The notes below the pieces were generated by a model, which had not been told where the DNA came from, searched no databases, and saw nothing but the letters and a program-made list of their open reading frames with translations. From CAVQEK01 sp964596645 (GTDB taxonomy: Bacteria > Bacteroidota > Bacteroidia > Cytophagales > Cyclobacteriaceae): DNA of 64,000 nt. Shown in pieces: positions 7,256 through 15,148 of the stretch (position 1 is the stretch's first letter; each line of letters opens with the position of its first letter). Both the position numbers and the translations under genes were made by a program. The DNA lies in NCBI GenBank assembly GCA_964596645.1, contig CAZQVB010000014.1:1-64000 (forward strand). The letters run 5' to 3'.

Positions 7256-7855
7256 TTAATTTATTTGACCGTTTTTATTATTTAATGTATGGGTTGTTGA
7301 ATTCTCTAATTCTTCCAAAAATGTCTCTGTTTTGCGTTTAGACCGCGAGATGGCCACCCTGCCCGAGCGCACAAATTCCATCACTCCAAAGGGGCTCAGT
7401 GTTTCGAGCAGTTGCTGCGTTTCGTGTTTGTGCCCCGTCTTTTCTATTACTATATAGTCTTTTTCTATGACCAGTATCCGCGCATTATTTGCCCGAATGA
7501 TTTTTTCTACTTCTACACCACCGATAAAAATCTCAGTGGGCACTTTATACAAGGCTATTTCCTGGTAGTGTATATCATCTTCTTCATACACGAATGCACC
7601 GAGTACATCAATATGCTTGCGTATCTGTTTCACCACTTTCTCTACCTGCTCACGCGTGGTGGTGAGCACGATGGTGTACCGGCTGACTCCGGGCACCTCT
7701 GAGGCCGATACATTGATCATATCGATGTTCAGCTTGCGCCTGGTGAAAACAATGGTGACGGTATTTAAAAGGCCCGGCTTGTCTTCGGTGAGAATGGAAA
7801 TGGTGAATTGCAGCTCCCGGGCTTTCTCCGTACTGCTTTGATATATATCGCTCAT
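7256..7855 (-). CDS. ilvN: acetolactate synthase small (regulatory) subunit
   Basis: A 199-residue regulatory subunit with an N-terminal ACT domain beginning FTISILTEDKPGLLN (about 17-31) and INVSASEVPGVSRYTIV, then a second ACT-like half with KTGHKHETQQLLE. It binds the large subunit and conveys valine or isoleucine feedback. It lies 16 bases after ilvB and one base before ilvC. It is larger than the shortest enterobacterial forms and of the usual size for two ACT-type domains. Confidence 0.93.
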   Translation of the reverse strand: MSDIYQSSTEKARELQFTISILTEDKPGLLNTVTIVFTRRKLNIDMINVSASEVPGVSRYTIVLTTTREQVEKVVKQIRKHIDVLGAFVYEEDDIHYQEIALYKVPTEIFIGGVEVEKIIRANNARILVIEKDYIVIEKTGHKHETQQLLETLSPFGVMEFVRSGRVAISRSKRKTETFLEELENSTTHTLNNKNGQIN

Positions 7856-7871
7856 GGGTTTCAGATTTAGG

Positions 7872-9599
7872 TTATTCTAATCGTATGTTGGACACCGAAT
7901 CTCCTGATGGCACCATCGGAAATACATTTTCTTCTTTTTCCACTTTCACCTCCAGCAGGTACGGCCCTTCCGCGGCTAGCATCTCATCGATGGCTGCCTG
8001 CAGATCATCGCGCTCCGATACACGGCGGGATGGAATGCCATAGGCCTGGCCGATCTTCACGAAGTCGGGGTTGGTCATTTCTGTGAAAGAGTAGCGCTTC
8101 TCAAAAAACAATTGTTGCCACTGGCGCACCATGCCCAGAAAGTCGTTGTTCAGAATTATGATTTTCACGGGTATGCTGTATTGGCTGATGGTGCCCAGCT
8201 CCTGTATAGTCATCTGAAAACCGCCGTCGCCAATAACGGCCACCACGGGCTCGTGCATTTTGCCCACTTTGGCACCCATGGCGGCAGGCAGGGCAAAGCC
8301 CATGGTGCCCAGCCCGCCTGAGGTGACGTAGCTGTTGGGCTTGCGAAACTTGTAGTATCTGGATGTCACCATCTGGTGCTGCCCCACGTCCGTCACCACG
8401 ATGGCCTCTCCGTTGGTGCTTTCTGTGACGCGGCGAATCACTTCGCCCATCTTTATGCCATCGGAGTCGGGGTAGAGGTCAGGTTCTATCACCTTGCTGT
8501 ACTCTATTCTGTCGCATACGCGAAACTCTTCAAGCCATGCTTCGTGCTGGGCGGGTTGTACCTTTTCCAGCAAAGCGCCGACAGCCTGCCTGGCGTCTGC
8601 ATTGATGCCTACGGTGGCTTTTATGATTTTGTCTATTTCCGACTGGTCTATTTCAATATGGATCACCTTGGCCTGTGGCGCGTATTTTTTAGGGTCTCCG
8701 GTCACGCGGTCGTCGAAGCGCATGCCTATGGCGATCAGTACATCGCACTCATTGGTTTTCACGTTCGGTCCGTAGTTGCCGTGCATGCCCAGATAGCCTA
8801 CATAGTTTGGATGGTCCGGCGGGAAGGCGGAAAGGCCGAGCAGGGTAGAGGCAACCGGGATGCCGGCTTTCTCTGACAGCGCTAATACTTCCTTTTCTGC
8901 CCCGGAGATCAACACGCCATGCCCCACCAGTATGAAGGGCTTTTTGGCATTGTTGATGATGCCGGCCGCTTTGTCGATGTGCTTGGGCTCAATGGGCGGA
9001 TAGGGGTGGTAGCTTCGTATTTTTTCACATTTCTTGTACTCAAAATCGAGCTTGCCAAACTGTGCGTTCTTGGTAATGTCGATGAGCACGGGGCCGGGCC
9101 TTCCCGATTTGGCGATGTAAAAAGCGCGCGCTATGGCCTCGGGTATTTCCTCGGGGGTAGTCACCTGAAAGTTCCACTTGGTGATGGGCATAGAAATGCC
9201 TAATACGTCGGATTCCTGAAAGGCATCCGTGCCGAGCAAATGTGCCGGCACCTGGCCGGTGATGCACACGATGGGTGTGGAGTCGATGCTGGCATCGGCA
9301 ATACCGGTAATGAGGTTGGTGGCGCCGGGCCCGCTGGTGGCAAAGCACACGCCGACCTTGCCTGTGACGCGCGCATAGCCTTGCGCGGCGTGTGCTGCAC
9401 CTTGTTCGTGCCGCACCAGCACGTGGTTCACTTCTTCTTTGAAGTGGTACAGTGAGTCGTAGATGGGCATGATGGCCCCACCCGGATATCCAAAAATGGT
9501 GTCGACTCCTTCGGCAAGCAGAGATCGTATCAATGCTTCAGAACCTGAGATGTTCAGCTTCTGGCCGGGGGTAGGTTTGGACTTTGTTAAAGTTTCCAT
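7872..9599 (-). CDS. ilvB: acetolactate synthase large (catalytic) subunit
   Basis: ThDP-dependent condensation of two pyruvates, or pyruvate with 2-ketobutyrate. The 575-residue protein has the N-terminal pyrimidine-binding domain with FGYPGGAIMP and the catalytic Glu in VRHEQGAAHAAQGYAR (near residue 64), a central FAD-binding domain (GMRFDDRVTG), and the C-terminal pyrophosphate-binding motif GDGGFQMTIQEL to ILNN near residue 455. Its length is normal. It is downstream of ilvD in the attenuated operon. Confidence 0.95.
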   Translation of the reverse strand: METLTKSKPTPGQKLNISGSEALIRSLLAEGVDTIFGYPGGAIMPIYDSLYHFKEEVNHVLVRHEQGAAHAAQGYARVTGKVGVCFATSGPGATNLITGIADASIDSTPIVCITGQVPAHLLGTDAFQESDVLGISMPITKWNFQVTTPEEIPEAIARAFYIAKSGRPGPVLIDITKNAQFGKLDFEYKKCEKIRSYHPYPPIEPKHIDKAAGIINNAKKPFILVGHGVLISGAEKEVLALSEKAGIPVASTLLGLSAFPPDHPNYVGYLGMHGNYGPNVKTNECDVLIAIGMRFDDRVTGDPKKYAPQAKVIHIEIDQSEIDKIIKATVGINADARQAVGALLEKVQPAQHEAWLEEFRVCDRIEYSKVIEPDLYPDSDGIKMGEVIRRVTESTNGEAIVVTDVGQHQMVTSRYYKFRKPNSYVTSGGLGTMGFALPAAMGAKVGKMHEPVVAVIGDGGFQMTIQELGTISQYSIPVKIIILNNDFLGMVRQWQQLFFEKRYSFTEMTNPDFVKIGQAYGIPSRRVSERDDLQAAIDEMLAAEGPYLLEVKVEKEENVFPMVPSGDSVSNIRLE

Positions 9600-9627
9600 A
9601 ACTGAAGGATTTGTGTAATCTCACAAC

Positions 9628-11298
9628 TTAAGCGGTAACACAACCCTCCGAGGCCGTAGCTACCGAATCAATAAATTTTTTCAACATGCCGCTCTGTACT
9701 TTATATGGCGGCTTTTTCCAGCGCTTTCTGCGCTTTTCTATTTCTGACTCTGTCAGGGCAACTTCCAACTTGTTGGCGGTGGCATCTATGGTGATCATAT
9801 CTCCGTTTTCAATCAACCCGATCAGGCCGCCTTCTTGTGCTTCCGGCGTGATGTGGCCGACTACAAAACCGTGGGAACCTCCGGAGAAGCGGCCATCGGT
9901 GATCAGGGCTACATCCTTACCCAGCCCGGCACCCATTACAGCGCCTGTGGGTTTCAGCATTTCGGGCATACCCGGCCCGCCTTTGGGGCCCTCGTATCGT
10001 ATCACGATCACTTCGCCTTTCTGTACTTGATCTATGCCTTTGATCATGTCAAACTCATTGTCGAACACGCGGGCAGGCCCTTTAAAAACCTCACCCTCTT
10101 TACCGGTGATTTTGGCCACTGCGCCTTCTTCTGCCAGGTTACCAAAAAGTATCTGGATATGGCCTTTTGGCTTTATCGGGTTGGTCAGTGGCCTGATGAT
10201 CTCTTGACCTTCGTGCAGGGGCTGTACCTTCTCCAGGTTTTGCGCCAGCGTTTTTCCAGTCACCGTCATGCAGTGGCCATGCAGCAAGCCTTCATCCAGC
10301 ATCATTTTCATAACGCCGGGTATGCCACCCACGCCGTGGAGATCTTCCATGAGGTACCGGCCGCTGGGCTTGAGATCTGCCAGGTAGGGCGTCTGGTTTG
10401 AGAGCCGCTGGAAGTCGTGAATGTTTATATCTACACCCACAGTTTTGGCCATAGCGATTAGGTGAATGACAGCATTGGTAGATCCCCCGAGGGTCATGAT
10501 GAGACGGATGGCATTTTCAAAGGCCGCTTTGGTCATGATGTCGCGCGGTCGTATGTCTTCTTTGAGCAGATGGTGAATGGCTTTGCCAATCTCTCCGCAT
10601 TCCAGGCCTTTTTCGTTGCTCACTGCGGGGTTGGAGGAGGAGTAGGGCAGGCTCATACCCATGCACTCGATGGCTGCGGCCATGGTGTTGGCGGTGTACA
10701 TGCCCCCGCAAGCACCGGCACCGGGTATAGAGTTTTGAATGATGCCTTTGTAATCTTCTTCGGTGATCACCCCGCTCAGCTTTTTGCCGTAGGCCTCAAA
10801 GGCAGAGACAATATTGAGATCTTCGCCTTTCCAGTGGCCTTTCTTTACGGTGCCACCATACACCAATATGGCAGGCCTGTTTACCCGGCCAATCGCCATC
10901 ATGGCACCAGGCATATTTTTGTCGCAACCCACCACGGCTACTACGGCATCATAAAATTGCGCGCTCACCACCGTCTCTATAGAGTCGGCTATTATCTCAC
11001 GCGAGGGCAAGGAGTACTTCATGCCTTCGGTGCCGTTGGTGATGCCGTCGCTCACGCCTATGGTATGAAAAATAAGCCCCAGTTGTTCGGGGCTGTCGAT
11101 GCCTGCTTTAATCTTTTCTGCCAGGCCGTTCAGATGCATATTGCAGGGGTTGCCCTGGTAGCCGGTACTGGCTATACCTATTTGTGCTTTTTTAAGGTCA
11201 GACTCTTTCAGGCCAATGGCGTAAAGCATGGCTTGTGCTGCAGGAAGACTTTCATCCTGCGTGATCTTTTTGCTGTACTTATTTATTTCTGTTCCCAT
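9628..11298 (-). CDS. ilvD: dihydroxy-acid dehydratase
   Basis: Dehydrates 2,3-dihydroxy acids to the 2-keto acids of isoleucine and valine. The 556-residue protein contains the cluster Cys residues in GNPCNMHLNG, GCDKNMPGAMM and GACGGMYTANTM. An open frame extends 16 codons upstream to 11346, but those codons (MNKNLSLQQKGFFFKL) are the translation of the attenuator hairpin, so the start is taken as ATG 11296-11298 (MGTEINKYSKK). First structural gene of the operon; its expression should depend on readthrough of the terminator at 11305-11340. Confidence 0.94.
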   Translation of the reverse strand: MGTEINKYSKKITQDESLPAAQAMLYAIGLKESDLKKAQIGIASTGYQGNPCNMHLNGLAEKIKAGIDSPEQLGLIFHTIGVSDGITNGTEGMKYSLPSREIIADSIETVVSAQFYDAVVAVVGCDKNMPGAMMAIGRVNRPAILVYGGTVKKGHWKGEDLNIVSAFEAYGKKLSGVITEEDYKGIIQNSIPGAGACGGMYTANTMAAAIECMGMSLPYSSSNPAVSNEKGLECGEIGKAIHHLLKEDIRPRDIMTKAAFENAIRLIMTLGGSTNAVIHLIAMAKTVGVDINIHDFQRLSNQTPYLADLKPSGRYLMEDLHGVGGIPGVMKMMLDEGLLHGHCMTVTGKTLAQNLEKVQPLHEGQEIIRPLTNPIKPKGHIQILFGNLAEEGAVAKITGKEGEVFKGPARVFDNEFDMIKGIDQVQKGEVIVIRYEGPKGGPGMPEMLKPTGAVMGAGLGKDVALITDGRFSGGSHGFVVGHITPEAQEGGLIGLIENGDMITIDATANKLEVALTESEIEKRRKRWKKPPYKVQSGMLKKFIDSVATASEGCVTA

Positions 11299-11304
11299 GA
11301 GTTT

Positions 11305-11340
11305 AAAAAAAAAACCTTTCTGCTGTAGAGAAAGGTTTTT
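11305..11340 (-). terminator. intrinsic terminator of the ilv attenuator
   Basis: On the minus strand, AAAAACCTTTCT (11340-11329) and AGAAAGGTTTTT (11321-11310) form a perfect 12-bp stem with a 7-nt loop, and the T run continues to 11305. The structure ends only six bases before the ilvD ATG. A full terminator between a promoter and the first gene of an operon is the mark of attenuation. Confidence 0.85.
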
Positions 11341-11367
11341 GTTCAATATTTAGAGTATATCCACAGT

Positions 11368-11376
11368 AACCTATCT
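11368..11376 (-). promoter_or_regulatory. candidate antiterminator segment
   Basis: The minus strand reads AGATAGGTT, starting on the last base of the leader-peptide stop codon. It is complementary at 8 of 9 positions to AACCTTTCT of the terminator's 5' arm, so it mimics the 3' arm (AGAAAGGTT). A ribosome terminating at the leader stop would cover it; a ribosome stalled earlier on Val or Leu codons would leave it free to block the terminator. Confidence 0.65.
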
Positions 11377-11444
11377 CAGGAGTATCCGAAAAGGACGACC
11401 ACGACTGGAAGGACTAGAAGAACTATGGAAAATTGTGATTTCAC
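11376..11444 (-). CDS. ilv operon leader peptide, Ile/Val/Leu-rich
   Basis: A 22-codon frame begins at GTG (11444-11442) and ends at TGA (11378-11376). After six residues it encodes IVLLVLPVVVVL: 11 of 12 consecutive residues are Ile, Val or Leu, the end products of the operon that follows. It then ends FGYS. No ATG is available in frame; an A-rich stretch precedes the GTG. Position, composition and the following antiterminator and terminator fit a ribosome-mediated attenuator. A 60-codon frame on the same strand (11553-11371) overlaps it in another phase and has no such bias. Confidence 0.75.
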   Translation of the reverse strand: MKSQFSIVLLVLPVVVVLFGYS

Positions 11445-11482
11445 TATTGGCTTGCCTTTTATTTTGATTTTTTAAGCGAAAG

Positions 11483-11513
11483 CAAAAGTGAAAGATTATT
11501 CCGTAAAAACAAA
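11483..11513 (-). promoter_or_regulatory. candidate ilv operon promoter, Bacteroidota type
   Basis: On the minus strand TTTG (11513-11510) is followed after exactly 19 bases by CACTTTTG (11490-11483), which differs from the Bacteroidota -7 consensus TAnnTTTG in one fixed base. Transcription would begin near 11476, about 30 bases before the leader-peptide GTG. Confidence 0.5.
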
Positions 11514-11537
11514 ACTTTGTCTTCAAATATTTTCCCA

Positions 11538-11551
11538 GGCTAAAAATAGCC
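11538..11551 (-). repeat. short hairpin after pyruvate kinase
   Basis: GGCTA and TAGCC pair around four bases, 37 bases downstream of the pyk stop on the minus strand. No T tract follows, so it is a weak terminator at best and pyk transcripts might run into the ilv leader. Confidence 0.3.
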
Positions 11552-11587
11552 ATAGATCATGGAAATGGTCTTTTCGAGCCGTTTGCC

Positions 11588-13045
11588 TCAATCGGTTGGT
11601 GCTTCGTAAGGGAAGTAATAACCGGAGCCTTCACAGGTTTTCACAATGTTTTCTATGGTGCTGATCTCCATGAAAGAAGGGCCGTGTGCGGGCCCGAAGT
11701 TTCCGGCCAATACCACTACTCTATCGTCCTTTTTAAGCTGTGATTTCCGCATGAGCGAGCTTATGGCCTGGTAAATAAAATCTTCTGCCGACTTGCCCCT
11801 GTCCGAGTAGTTCACATATACGCCATAGGAAAGTGCCAGTTCGCGCATCACCCGCTTGTCGTAGCATTGGGCGAAAATGATATTGCGGCCGCGATAGGCT
11901 GCCATGGCACGTATGGTGCGGCCGTGCATGGTATCGGCGATTATGGCCTTGGCGTCGAGCTCTACAGAAGCCCTTACAGAAGAGCGGGCCAGAAAGGCAG
12001 ATATTTCATTGTTGATGATGAGTAGGGGCGTTTCGGCGGTCGACAGTTTTGCCGATTCCACCTCCAGTGCAATTTTTGTCATAAGCTGCACTGCGCGTAT
12101 CGGGTAGTCGCCGTAGGCTGTTTCTCCGCTGAGCATTACCGCATCGGTGCCGTCGTAGATGGCATTGGCCACATCGCTGATCTCGGCACGCGTGGGCCTC
12201 GGATTTTTGATCATTGAATGCAGCATCTGTGTGGCCGTGATCACCGGCTTGCGGCGGCTGATGCATTTGTTGATGATCATTTTCTGTACCACCGGTATGC
12301 GCTCCTGGGGTATTTCTACTGCAAGGTCGCCACGCGCCACCATCACACCGTAGGCATGGTCGAGTATTTCGTCTATATGATCTACACCCTGTTGATTTTC
12401 TATTTTGGCAATGATCTTCATCGGGCTGTTGTGCTCATCGAGTATTTTTTGCACAGAGAGCACGTCATCTTTGGTGCGCACAAAGGAATGCGCTATAAAA
12501 TCCAGGTTTTGCTCTACCGCGAAATGTATGTAGTCGATATCCTTCTGGCTCAGCGTGGGCAGCTTTACGTGCACCGCAGGTATATTCACACTTTTCTTGC
12601 CGCCGATGGTGCCGTTGTTCTTTATTTCACACACCAGCGCATCATCCTTTTTTTCCTTTACCAGCAGCTCTACATCACCATCGTCAATGAGTATGGAGCT
12701 ATCCACCGGCACATCCTCTACAAAGCCGCTGTAGTTCACATACACGCACTCGCGTGTAGATACGCCATCGGGGTCACCTTTAATGAGGATGGAATCACCA
12801 AAATGTACATCGATCTGTTCGCTGGCTTTAGTGGTACGTATCTCGGGGCCCTTGGTGTCGAGCAGCAGGGCTATTCGCTCCGACACTTCCCGCACGTTTT
12901 TGATCACCTTCAGCGTGTCTTCATGGGTCTGATGAGCGGTGTTGAGTCGTACAACGTTCATTCCCGCTTTCCTGAGTTCGCGAATAAATTCCACATCGCA
13001 TTTTCGGTCGGAAATGGTAGCAACGATCTTTGTCTTTTTTCTCAT
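11588..13045 (-). CDS. pyk: pyruvate kinase
   Basis: Transfers phosphate from phosphoenolpyruvate to ADP, giving pyruvate. The 485-residue protein has MNVVRLNTAHQ (about 29-39), DTKGPEIRT, the beta-hairpin B domain, the catalytic IAKIENQQGVD, the signature MVARGDLAVEIP, and PRPTRAEISDVANAIYDGTD with SGETAYGDYP, followed by the C-terminal domain. A variant is TAH where many enzymes have SHG. It lies upstream of and parallel to the ilv operon, for which pyruvate is the main precursor; the leader and promoter between them suggest separate control. Confidence 0.94.
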   Translation of the reverse strand: MRKKTKIVATISDRKCDVEFIRELRKAGMNVVRLNTAHQTHEDTLKVIKNVREVSERIALLLDTKGPEIRTTKASEQIDVHFGDSILIKGDPDGVSTRECVYVNYSGFVEDVPVDSSILIDDGDVELLVKEKKDDALVCEIKNNGTIGGKKSVNIPAVHVKLPTLSQKDIDYIHFAVEQNLDFIAHSFVRTKDDVLSVQKILDEHNSPMKIIAKIENQQGVDHIDEILDHAYGVMVARGDLAVEIPQERIPVVQKMIINKCISRRKPVITATQMLHSMIKNPRPTRAEISDVANAIYDGTDAVMLSGETAYGDYPIRAVQLMTKIALEVESAKLSTAETPLLIINNEISAFLARSSVRASVELDAKAIIADTMHGRTIRAMAAYRGRNIIFAQCYDKRVMRELALSYGVYVNYSDRGKSAEDFIYQAISSLMRKSQLKKDDRVVVLAGNFGPAHGPSFMEISTIENIVKTCEGSGYYFPYEAPTD

Positions 13046-13084
13046 GAATGGGCACTGTTTATTTCGGCGAAATTATATATAAAT

Positions 13085-13107
13085 CACTGAAAGGCGGATT
13101 TTCAGTG
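13085..13107. repeat. hairpin upstream of pyk
   Basis: CACTGAAA (13085-13092) pairs exactly with TTTCAGTG (13100-13107) around 7 bases, about 40 bases before the pyk start. On the plus strand it is followed by TTAATTTTTT and so looks like a terminator, but no plus-strand gene precedes it. It could be a 5' leader structure of pyk. Confidence 0.35.
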
Positions 13108-13291
13108 TTAATTTTTTATCAGAATGCCAACGTAGCTACAAATATTTAAAACGAATGTTTCTTTTATTGATGCCTTTCAAACGCTCCCTGTAGCAGACGG
13201 CCAATCACTCAGGCTATGGCATGCCTCAGAAAATGTCTCTGATATAGCGTATAATTGCCTTCTTTTTTACAAGAAATAAACGACATTCACT

Positions 13292-14944
13292 ATGATCCGA
13301 TCAGACATTGTATGGCTCTTTGGTGCAGTTCTTATTTTGCTGCTGACCTTCGGCCAATGCAACACCCAGACTAAAACGGAATCTGCAATGGAAGAGACGC
13401 CGGACTACAACGCTCTGGTAGACAAATACACCAACGTGGCCCTGACCGCCGACCTGAGTGCGCTCTCTGCGCGCCAGAAAGACATGGTAAAATTGCTGAT
13501 AGAGGCGGCGCAAGTGATGGACGAAATTTTTTGGATTCAGGCCTATGGCGCCCGCGATACGCTCCGTGTGCCTAATGACGCCGCCCAGCGCTTTGTCGAC
13601 ATCAACTATGGCCCATGGGACAGGCTCAACGACAATAAACCCTTTATTCCCGGTGTCGGCGAAAAACCCCTCGGTGCCAACTTTTATCCGCTCGACATGA
13701 CAAAAGCTGAATTTGAACAATCTGACCTGCCAGACAAAACCAGCCTGTACACCATGATACGCCGCGATGAGCAAGGCAATCTGATCTCTATACCCTACCA
13801 CCAATATTTTAAAGAAATGACTGAGCATGCTGCCGCTTTGCTCGATAGTGCATCCGGCATGGCAGAATCACAGGCTTTTGCCCAATATCTCCGACTTCGT
13901 GCAGATGCACTGCGCACGGACATGTACTTTGAGAGCGATCTGGCCTGGATGGACATGAAAGATAATGTGCTGGATGTGGTGATAGGGCCTATCGAAAACT
14001 ACGAAGACAAGCTGTACAACTACAAGGCAGCGCATGAAGCATATGTATTGGTGAAGGATGTGGCGTGGAGCAAAAGACTGGACAAATACGCGCAATACCT
14101 GCCTGAGCTGCAGCGCGGACTGCCGGTGGCCGACCGATATAAGCAGGAACAATCGGGCTCAAACGCTGATCTGAACGCCTACGATGTGGTGTATTACGCT
14201 GGCGATTGTAATGCAGGGAGCAAAACCATCGCCATCAACCTGCCCAACGATGAACGCGTGCAGTTGCAAAAAGGCAGCCGCAGGCTTCAGCTAAAAAATG
14301 CCATGCAGGCCAAATTCGACAAAATACTGAAGCCTATAGCGGAAGAACTGATCGCAGAAGATCAGCGCGACATGGTCACTTTCGATGCCTTCTTTGCCAA
14401 TACCATGTTTCATGAGGTGGCACATGGCCTGGGCATCAAAACGGTGCTCGGCGACAGCATTACGGTGCGCCGTGCACTGAAAGAGCACTCATCGGCGCTG
14501 GAAGAAGGGAAAGCGGATATACTCGGATTGTATATGGTGACCGAGCTGCACAACAAAGGTGAAGTAGAGGGTGATATTAAGGAATATTACACCACATTTC
14601 TGGCCGGCATATTTCGGTCTATACGGTTTGGGGCAGCTTCAGCACATGGCCAGGCCAACATGGTTCGGTTCAATTTCTTCAAAGAAATGGAGGCCTTTGA
14701 GCGCAATGAAGAAACAGGTACCTACAGCGTGAACTATGATAAAATGCAAGATGCCGTGGCCAAGCTATCGGAAAAGCTTTTGGTGATTCAAGGCGATGGC
14801 GACTATGATGAAGCCGCACGGCTACTGGAGCAATCGGGTACTATCAGCGGGCAACTTGCCCAAGACCTCGAGCGACTCAGCGCGGCCAATATACCTGTGG
14901 ATGTGGTGTTTGACCAAGGAGTGGAGGTGCTGGGCCTCAATTGA
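13292..14944 (+). CDS. zinc metallopeptidase lipoprotein, M49 (dipeptidyl peptidase III)-like
   Basis: A 550-residue lipoprotein with signal LLLTFGQCN (Cys near residue 24). The active-site segment HEVAHG near residue 374 supplies HExxH, and EEGKAD about 30 residues later supplies the third metal-binding Glu. This spacing and the overall organisation fit peptidase family M49, whose classic motif is HELLGH with EECRAE; here the standard four-residue HExxH is present. It would cleave oligopeptides at the cell envelope. Plus strand, divergent from pyk, and separated from the next gene by about 200 bases. The family call is from motifs; the dipeptidase activity is inferred. Confidence 0.75.
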   Translation: MIRSDIVWLFGAVLILLLTFGQCNTQTKTESAMEETPDYNALVDKYTNVALTADLSALSARQKDMVKLLIEAAQVMDEIFWIQAYGARDTLRVPNDAAQRFVDINYGPWDRLNDNKPFIPGVGEKPLGANFYPLDMTKAEFEQSDLPDKTSLYTMIRRDEQGNLISIPYHQYFKEMTEHAAALLDSASGMAESQAFAQYLRLRADALRTDMYFESDLAWMDMKDNVLDVVIGPIENYEDKLYNYKAAHEAYVLVKDVAWSKRLDKYAQYLPELQRGLPVADRYKQEQSGSNADLNAYDVVYYAGDCNAGSKTIAINLPNDERVQLQKGSRRLQLKNAMQAKFDKILKPIAEELIAEDQRDMVTFDAFFANTMFHEVAHGLGIKTVLGDSITVRRALKEHSSALEEGKADILGLYMVTELHNKGEVEGDIKEYYTTFLAGIFRSIRFGAASAHGQANMVRFNFFKEMEAFERNEETGTYSVNYDKMQDAVAKLSEKLLVIQGDGDYDEAARLLEQSGTISGQLAQDLERLSAANIPVDVVFDQGVEVLGLN

Positions 14945-15148
14945 GAGTGACAGTATGCCACTGCGCATACATACCATTGCTTGCATAGGACAGAAAAAAA
15001 ATAACCGGCACTTAGGGTAAAAGGGGGGTATTTGGGTCTCTATATATGTACAGGCCATGCGCCTGTGTATGCGGTCAAGATTGAACCATTCTTAAAAGCA
15101 CAATTTTGGCCTCTTATACTTTGGGAAGTTCTATTTAGTTTTTTTGGT

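Noticed and set aside
11299..11346. Longer ilvD start
   Set aside because: The extra 16 codons are the terminator hairpin itself; homologues begin near the MGTE start.
11371..11553. 60-codon minus-strand frame in the ilv leader
   Set aside because: It overlaps the Ile/Val/Leu-rich leader peptide in another phase, has a Ser-rich, low-similarity product and no branched-chain bias; the attenuator reading explains the region better.
4572..13090. Many long plus-strand frames opposite the ilv operon and pyk
   Set aside because: They are codon-bias shadows of leuA, ilvC, ilvN, ilvB, ilvD and pyk; products are His-, Ala- and Gly-rich without domains.
13085..13107. Intrinsic terminator for a plus-strand gene
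   Set aside because: The hairpin plus T-rich tail fits, but no plus-strand gene precedes it; kept only as a possible leader hairpin of pyk.
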